From positions 1 to 9,478 of the forward strand of contig CAMFZO010000039.1 in NCBI GenBank assembly GCA_946006895.1: a DNA stretch of 9,478 bases, read 5' to 3'. The notes under the pieces are model-generated. The model had not been told where the DNA came from. It was given only the letters and a program-made list of their open reading frames with translations, and searched no databases. The DNA comes from an uncultured Clostridia bacterium (GTDB taxonomy: Bacteria > Bacillota > Clostridia > Oscillospirales > Oscillospiraceae). The translations under genes were made by a program, and so were the position numbers. This document shows positions 6,058-9,478 of this stretch, piece by piece; within the stretch, counting starts at the first letter, position 1; the number at the start of each line of letters is the position of its first letter.

Positions 6058-9000
6058 GATCATTTTGACCAAGGAACAGCAGGCCGTGGTGGAAAACCGG
6101 GGCGGGACGCTGTTGGTTTCCGCAGCGGCAGGCTCCGGCAAGACGAAGGTCCTCATTGACCGCATCCTCCGCCGGGTGGAGACGGAGCAGAAAAATGTGG
6201 ATGATTTCCTGATGATCACCTTTTCCACGGCGGCTGCATCCGAGCTGCGGGGAAAGCTGATCGCACAGCTCAGCAAGGAGCTTGCCCAGCGCCCCAACGA
6301 CCGGCATTTGCAGAAGCAGATGAGCCGCGTCTATCTGGCGCAGATCTCCACCGTACATGCCTTTTGCAGCTCACTTTTAAGGGAATACGCCTATCTCCTG
6401 GAGCTGCCGCCTGATTTCCGTGTCTGCGATGAGCAGGAGGCGGCCTTCCTGCGGGAACGGGCAATGCAGACGGTGCTGGAACAGATCTATATCCGCCTGG
6501 AGGAAACACCGGATATTGCCGATACCCTGAATATGCTGGCGGCGGGACGCAATGACCGCGTTCTGCCGGATCTGATCTGGAGTGTCTGTCTCAGCGTCCA
6601 GTGTTGCCGCGACCCGCAGCAGCGCTGTGAAGAACTGAAAAAGTGTCTGGACGTGACGGCCTGCAGCGACGCAGGCGAGACCGTCTGGGGCCGGTATCTC
6701 ATCAACGAGATGCACCATTTCCTCGACGGCTGCATCAAGACCATGGACGACTGCTTAGTGACCGCGCAGCAGTCAGAGGCCCTGACGAAATACGTCCCAA
6801 CCTTGCAGGAAAATGTCCGGCTTCTGCGGAGCCTGCGGGCCATGGAGCGCTGGGAGGAGCTGCGGACCGCCGCGCCGGATTTCGGCCGTCTCAGCTCGAT
6901 CACCAAATGCACAGACCCGGAGGCTCAGGAACGCGTCAAGGCAGCCCGTACACGGGTGGTGAAGAAGGTGCGGGAGCTGTTGTCCCGCTTTTCCGTACCC
7001 TCCGATGAGGTGCTGGAGGATCTGCGGGCCAGTGCAGGTGCCCTGCGCGGCCTTTTGCGTCTGACGGAGGAATTCTCCGAAGCCTTCCGGTCGGAAAAGC
7101 GCCGCCGCCGTGTGCTGGATTACAACGATCTGGAGCATGAGGCGCTGCGGCTTCTGGTGCGCCGTGACGGGACGAAAACCGCCGCCGCCCGGGAAATCTC
7201 CCAGCGCTATGCGGAGGTCATGGTGGACGAATATCAGGATACCAACGCGGTGCAGGACGCCATCTTCAGCGCCGTCTCCCGGGATGGGCAAAACCTGTTT
7301 TTCGTCGGTGACGTGAAGCAGTCCATCTACCGCTTCCGCCAGGCCGATCCCACGCTTTTCCTGAAAAAGTACCGGGATTTTGCCGACTATTTGGAGGCAG
7401 GGGAGGGAGAGCCGCGAAAGATCCTGCTCTCCGACAATTTCCGCTCTTATCACGAAGTCCTATATGCCGCCAACGATGTCTTTACCATGACGATGACGGA
7501 GCGGGTCGGCGGACTTCGCTACGGCGAGCGGGAGGCCCTTCGTCCCAAGCGGCGGATGCCCTCCATGGATTCTCCCGCGGTGGAGCTTCACTGCATCGAC
7601 ACGGAGGAGGTCCCGGCGGAAAAGCATCTCCGCCGGGAAGAGATCGAGGCGGAATTTGTGGCTGAACGCATTGCCTCCATGCTTCGGGAAGGGGAAACCA
7701 TCCCCGACGGCGAGATCCTCCGCCCAGTTGTGCCAGAGGACATCGTGATTTTGATGCGCTCTCCCGGCGGCAAGGAGGACATCTATAAAGCCGCGCTGCA
7801 GCGGCAAGGGATCCGCTGTGTCAGCGGCAGCGACAATATCTTTGCCTCCGATGAGATCACCATTCTGACGGCCTTGCTGCAGGTCATCGACAATCCGCGC
7901 CAGGACATCCCGCTTCTGACCGTGCTGCTGTCACCGCTGTTCCGCTTCTCCTCTGACGATCTGGCCCTGGCAAGGGCAGGGGACAGGCAGGGCTGCATTT
8001 TCGATGCTGTCTGCAGGTATCCCAAGGCCGCCGAATTTGTCCGGCAGTTGAATTTCCTGCGGGACCTTGCCCGCACCGCGACGCTGCGCGGACTGCTGGA
8101 CGCGATCGACGAGCGGTTGTTCCTGCGTCCGATCTTCGGCGCAATGGAGGGCGGCGCCCAGCGGCTGCAAAATCTGGAGCGGTTCTTCAGCCTGACCGAC
8201 AGCTACGAAAACGGTGAGCATTACGGCCTGCCCGGCTTCCTTCGCTATTTGGAGAGTCTGCGGGAAAAGAGCGTCGGCACCGAGGCGGCTCCCGTGAGCG
8301 GCGCGGTGCGCATTATGACGGTCCACAAGTCCAAGGGACTGGAATTCCCGGTGGTATTTCTGGCGGACCTGTGCAAGAGATTCAATACTCAGGATACGAC
8401 GGCCCCCGTACTGGTGGACACGGAGCTGGGCATTGGCGCACGGGTCTATGACGGACAGGAGTTTGCCTATCCGACGGCGGCCTATCATGCCATAGGCGAC
8501 AGGCTCCGCCGGGAGAATATTTCGGAGGAAATGCGCCTGCTCTACGTGGCCATGACCCGCGCCCAGTACCGTCTGGTCATGACCTGCTGCCGTGGCAAGC
8601 TGGCAGGTCATCTGGCGGATCTGGCGGCGGAGCTGACGGCCCCAGCGGAGGACAGCCGCATTGAGGCTGCAGAGAGCATGGGAGACTGGATCCTGATGAC
8701 GGCGCTGGCACGGTCTGAGGCCGGCGAACTGTTTCAGGCCGGGGCCTATCCGCGGGTGTGCGGTGTTTCGGACCATCCCTGGCGCATTACCTATTGCAGC
8801 GGCGCAGAGTATTTGCCAAAGCGCAAAAAAACAGCGCCCTCCGTACAGAACGGCGGGGAAAAGCTCCTGCCCTTCACGCCGCCGGAGGATACCCATCGGG
8901 CGGCCTGCACAGCGCCCAGCAAGCTGATGGCAACACAACTGAAAGGCCGGGACCTGGACGGCGAGGCCTCCGAGGAAACGGAGACAAAGCCGTTGCCCCT

Positions 9001-9478
9001 CCATTTTGCGAAGCCGCAGTTTTCTGCAGGGCAGCGGGTGCTGACGCCAACAGAGCGGGGTACTGCCATCCATCTTGCCATGCAATACCTGCGCTATGGG
9101 GCCTGCACCGACGCGCTCTCCATTGAGCGGGAACTGGATCGCCTGGTGGAGGAGCGGTTTCTGACGCTTCAGCAGCGGCAGGCGGTCCCGGCGGAAAAGC
9201 TCCTTCGCTTCTTCCGCTCCAACCTCGGACAGAGAGTCCTGACTTCCCAAAATGTCAAACGTGAATTTAAATTCTCTGTCCTGGAGGACGGCAGTATCCT
9301 TTCGCCTGAACTGAAAGGCGAACAGGTCCTCCTGCAGGGCGTCACGGACTGCTGTCTGGTGGAGGAGGACGGCCTTGTGGTGCTGGATTTCAAATCCGAC
9401 CGTATCCGCCCCGGTGAGGAAGAAGAACGCGCCGCCTACTATCGCGGCCAGATGGACGCCTACAGCCGCGCCCTGTCC
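6050..9478 (+). CDS. addA: ATP-dependent helicase/nuclease subunit A (3' end beyond window)
   Basis: AddA is the motor and 3'-strand nuclease of AddAB: a superfamily 1A (UvrD-like) helicase fused to a RecB-type nuclease. The frame is open for 1143 codons to the window edge; B. subtilis AddA has about 1232 residues, so only the end is missing. Motifs in order are Walker A AAGSGKT (K31), motif Ia ITFSTAAASELR, Walker B VDEYQD (D393, E394), motif III VGDVKQSIYRFR (419-430), motif IV NFRS (463-466), motif V VHKSKGLEF (758-766), and motif VI LLYVAMTRA (830-838). Nuclease residues are H1008 (GTAIH), D1100 (GVTD), D1113 and K1115 (LDFKSD), followed by a YYRGQMDAY segment. All look functional. The start ATG overlaps the addB stop by 8 bases and has GGGGAGG (6034-6040) 9 bases upstream. 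It is co-transcribed with addB. Confidence 0.96.
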   Translation, partial: MAEIILTKEQQAVVENRGGTLLVSAAAGSGKTKVLIDRILRRVETEQKNVDDFLMITFSTAAASELRGKLIAQLSKELAQRPNDRHLQKQMSRVYLAQISTVHAFCSSLLREYAYLLELPPDFRVCDEQEAAFLRERAMQTVLEQIYIRLEETPDIADTLNMLAAGRNDRVLPDLIWSVCLSVQCCRDPQQRCEELKKCLDVTACSDAGETVWGRYLINEMHHFLDGCIKTMDDCLVTAQQSEALTKYVPTLQENVRLLRSLRAMERWEELRTAAPDFGRLSSITKCTDPEAQERVKAARTRVVKKVRELLSRFSVPSDEVLEDLRASAGALRGLLRLTEEFSEAFRSEKRRRRVLDYNDLEHEALRLLVRRDGTKTAAAREISQRYAEVMVDEYQDTNAVQDAIFSAVSRDGQNLFFVGDVKQSIYRFRQADPTLFLKKYRDFADYLEAGEGEPRKILLSDNFRSYHEVLYAANDVFTMTMTERVGGLRYGEREALRPKRRMPSMDSPAVELHCIDTEEVPAEKHLRREEIEAEFVAERIASMLREGETIPDGEILRPVVPEDIVILMRSPGGKEDIYKAALQRQGIRCVSGSDNIFASDEITILTALLQVIDNPRQDIPLLTVLLSPLFRFSSDDLALARAGDRQGCIFDAVCRYPKAAEFVRQLNFLRDLARTATLRGLLDAIDERLFLRPIFGAMEGGAQRLQNLERFFSLTDSYENGEHYGLPGFLRYLESLREKSVGTEAAPVSGAVRIMTVHKSKGLEFPVVFLADLCKRFNTQDTTAPVLVDTELGIGARVYDGQEFAYPTAAYHAIGDRLRRENISEEMRLLYVAMTRAQYRLVMTCCRGKLAGHLADLAAELTAPAEDSRIEAAESMGDWILMTALARSEAGELFQAGAYPRVCGVSDHPWRITYCSGAEYLPKRKKTAPSVQNGGEKLLPFTPPEDTHRAACTAPSKLMATQLKGRDLDGEASEETETKPLPLHFAKPQFSAGQRVLTPTERGTAIHLAMQYLRYGACTDALSIERELDRLVEERFLTLQQRQAVPAEKLLRFFRSNLGQRVLTSQNVKREFKFSVLEDGSILSPELKGEQVLLQGVTDCCLVEEDGLVVLDFKSDRIRPGEEEERAAYYRGQMDAYSRALS

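Noticed and set aside
5224..6297. A 357-codon minus-strand open frame spanning the addB/addA junction
   Set aside because: It crosses two well-supported genes on the other strand and shows no domain or ribosome binding site of note.
7931..9250. A 439-codon open frame on the minus strand opposite addA
   Set aside because: It is antisense to a fully conserved addA with all helicase and nuclease motifs. It has no recognisable domain, and its residue mix (Gln, Arg, Leu, His) is typical of the reverse frame of GC-rich genes.
1..9478. CRISPR arrays, tRNA or rRNA genes, insertion sequences, prophage or defence islands
   Set aside because: None were seen. There are no regularly spaced repeats, transposase or phage-type proteins, and nearly the whole window is explained by four genes.

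Overview
The window looks like a piece of chromosome from a Gram-positive, spore-forming gut-type Clostridia, most likely Oscillospiraceae or a relative. Three things suggest this: a sporulation signalling gene (spoIIR), the Firmicutes-type AddAB nuclease rather than RecBCD, and a surface adhesin with a VWA domain. The coding regions are GC-rich by eye, while the intergenic regions are AT-rich. The family-level placement is an inference from gene content and protein style, not from a marker gene.

Layout: (1) On the minus strand, positions 1-1468 hold the start of an exported adhesin-like protein. It has a signal peptide and a VWA domain with a complete metal-binding (MIDAS) motif. The reading frame is cut by one amber codon at 257-259 and then continues as good protein to the window edge. 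(2) An AT-rich gap (1469-1949) separates this gene from the divergent spoIIR. It carries an imperfect tandem 19-bp repeat and several promoter-like sequences, including a good sigma-F candidate just before spoIIR. (3) spoIIR (1950-2561, plus strand). (4) A 226-base gap contains a large imperfect inverted repeat and an extended -10 promoter. (5) addB (2788-6057) and addA (6050 to the end, incomplete) overlap by 8 bases and form an operon encoding the ATP-dependent helicase-nuclease for double-strand-break repair.

How the genes relate: AddA and AddB form one heterodimer that resects DNA ends for RecA loading. SpoIIR is made in the forespore and triggers sigma-E activation in the mother cell. 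The adhesin is an unrelated surface function. The window is mostly core housekeeping DNA and I do not see a new multi-gene system. The points worth a second look are the amber-interrupted adhesin, the complete loss of the P-loop signature in AddB, the 19-bp tandem repeat in the divergent intergenic region, and the long hairpin between spoIIR and addB.
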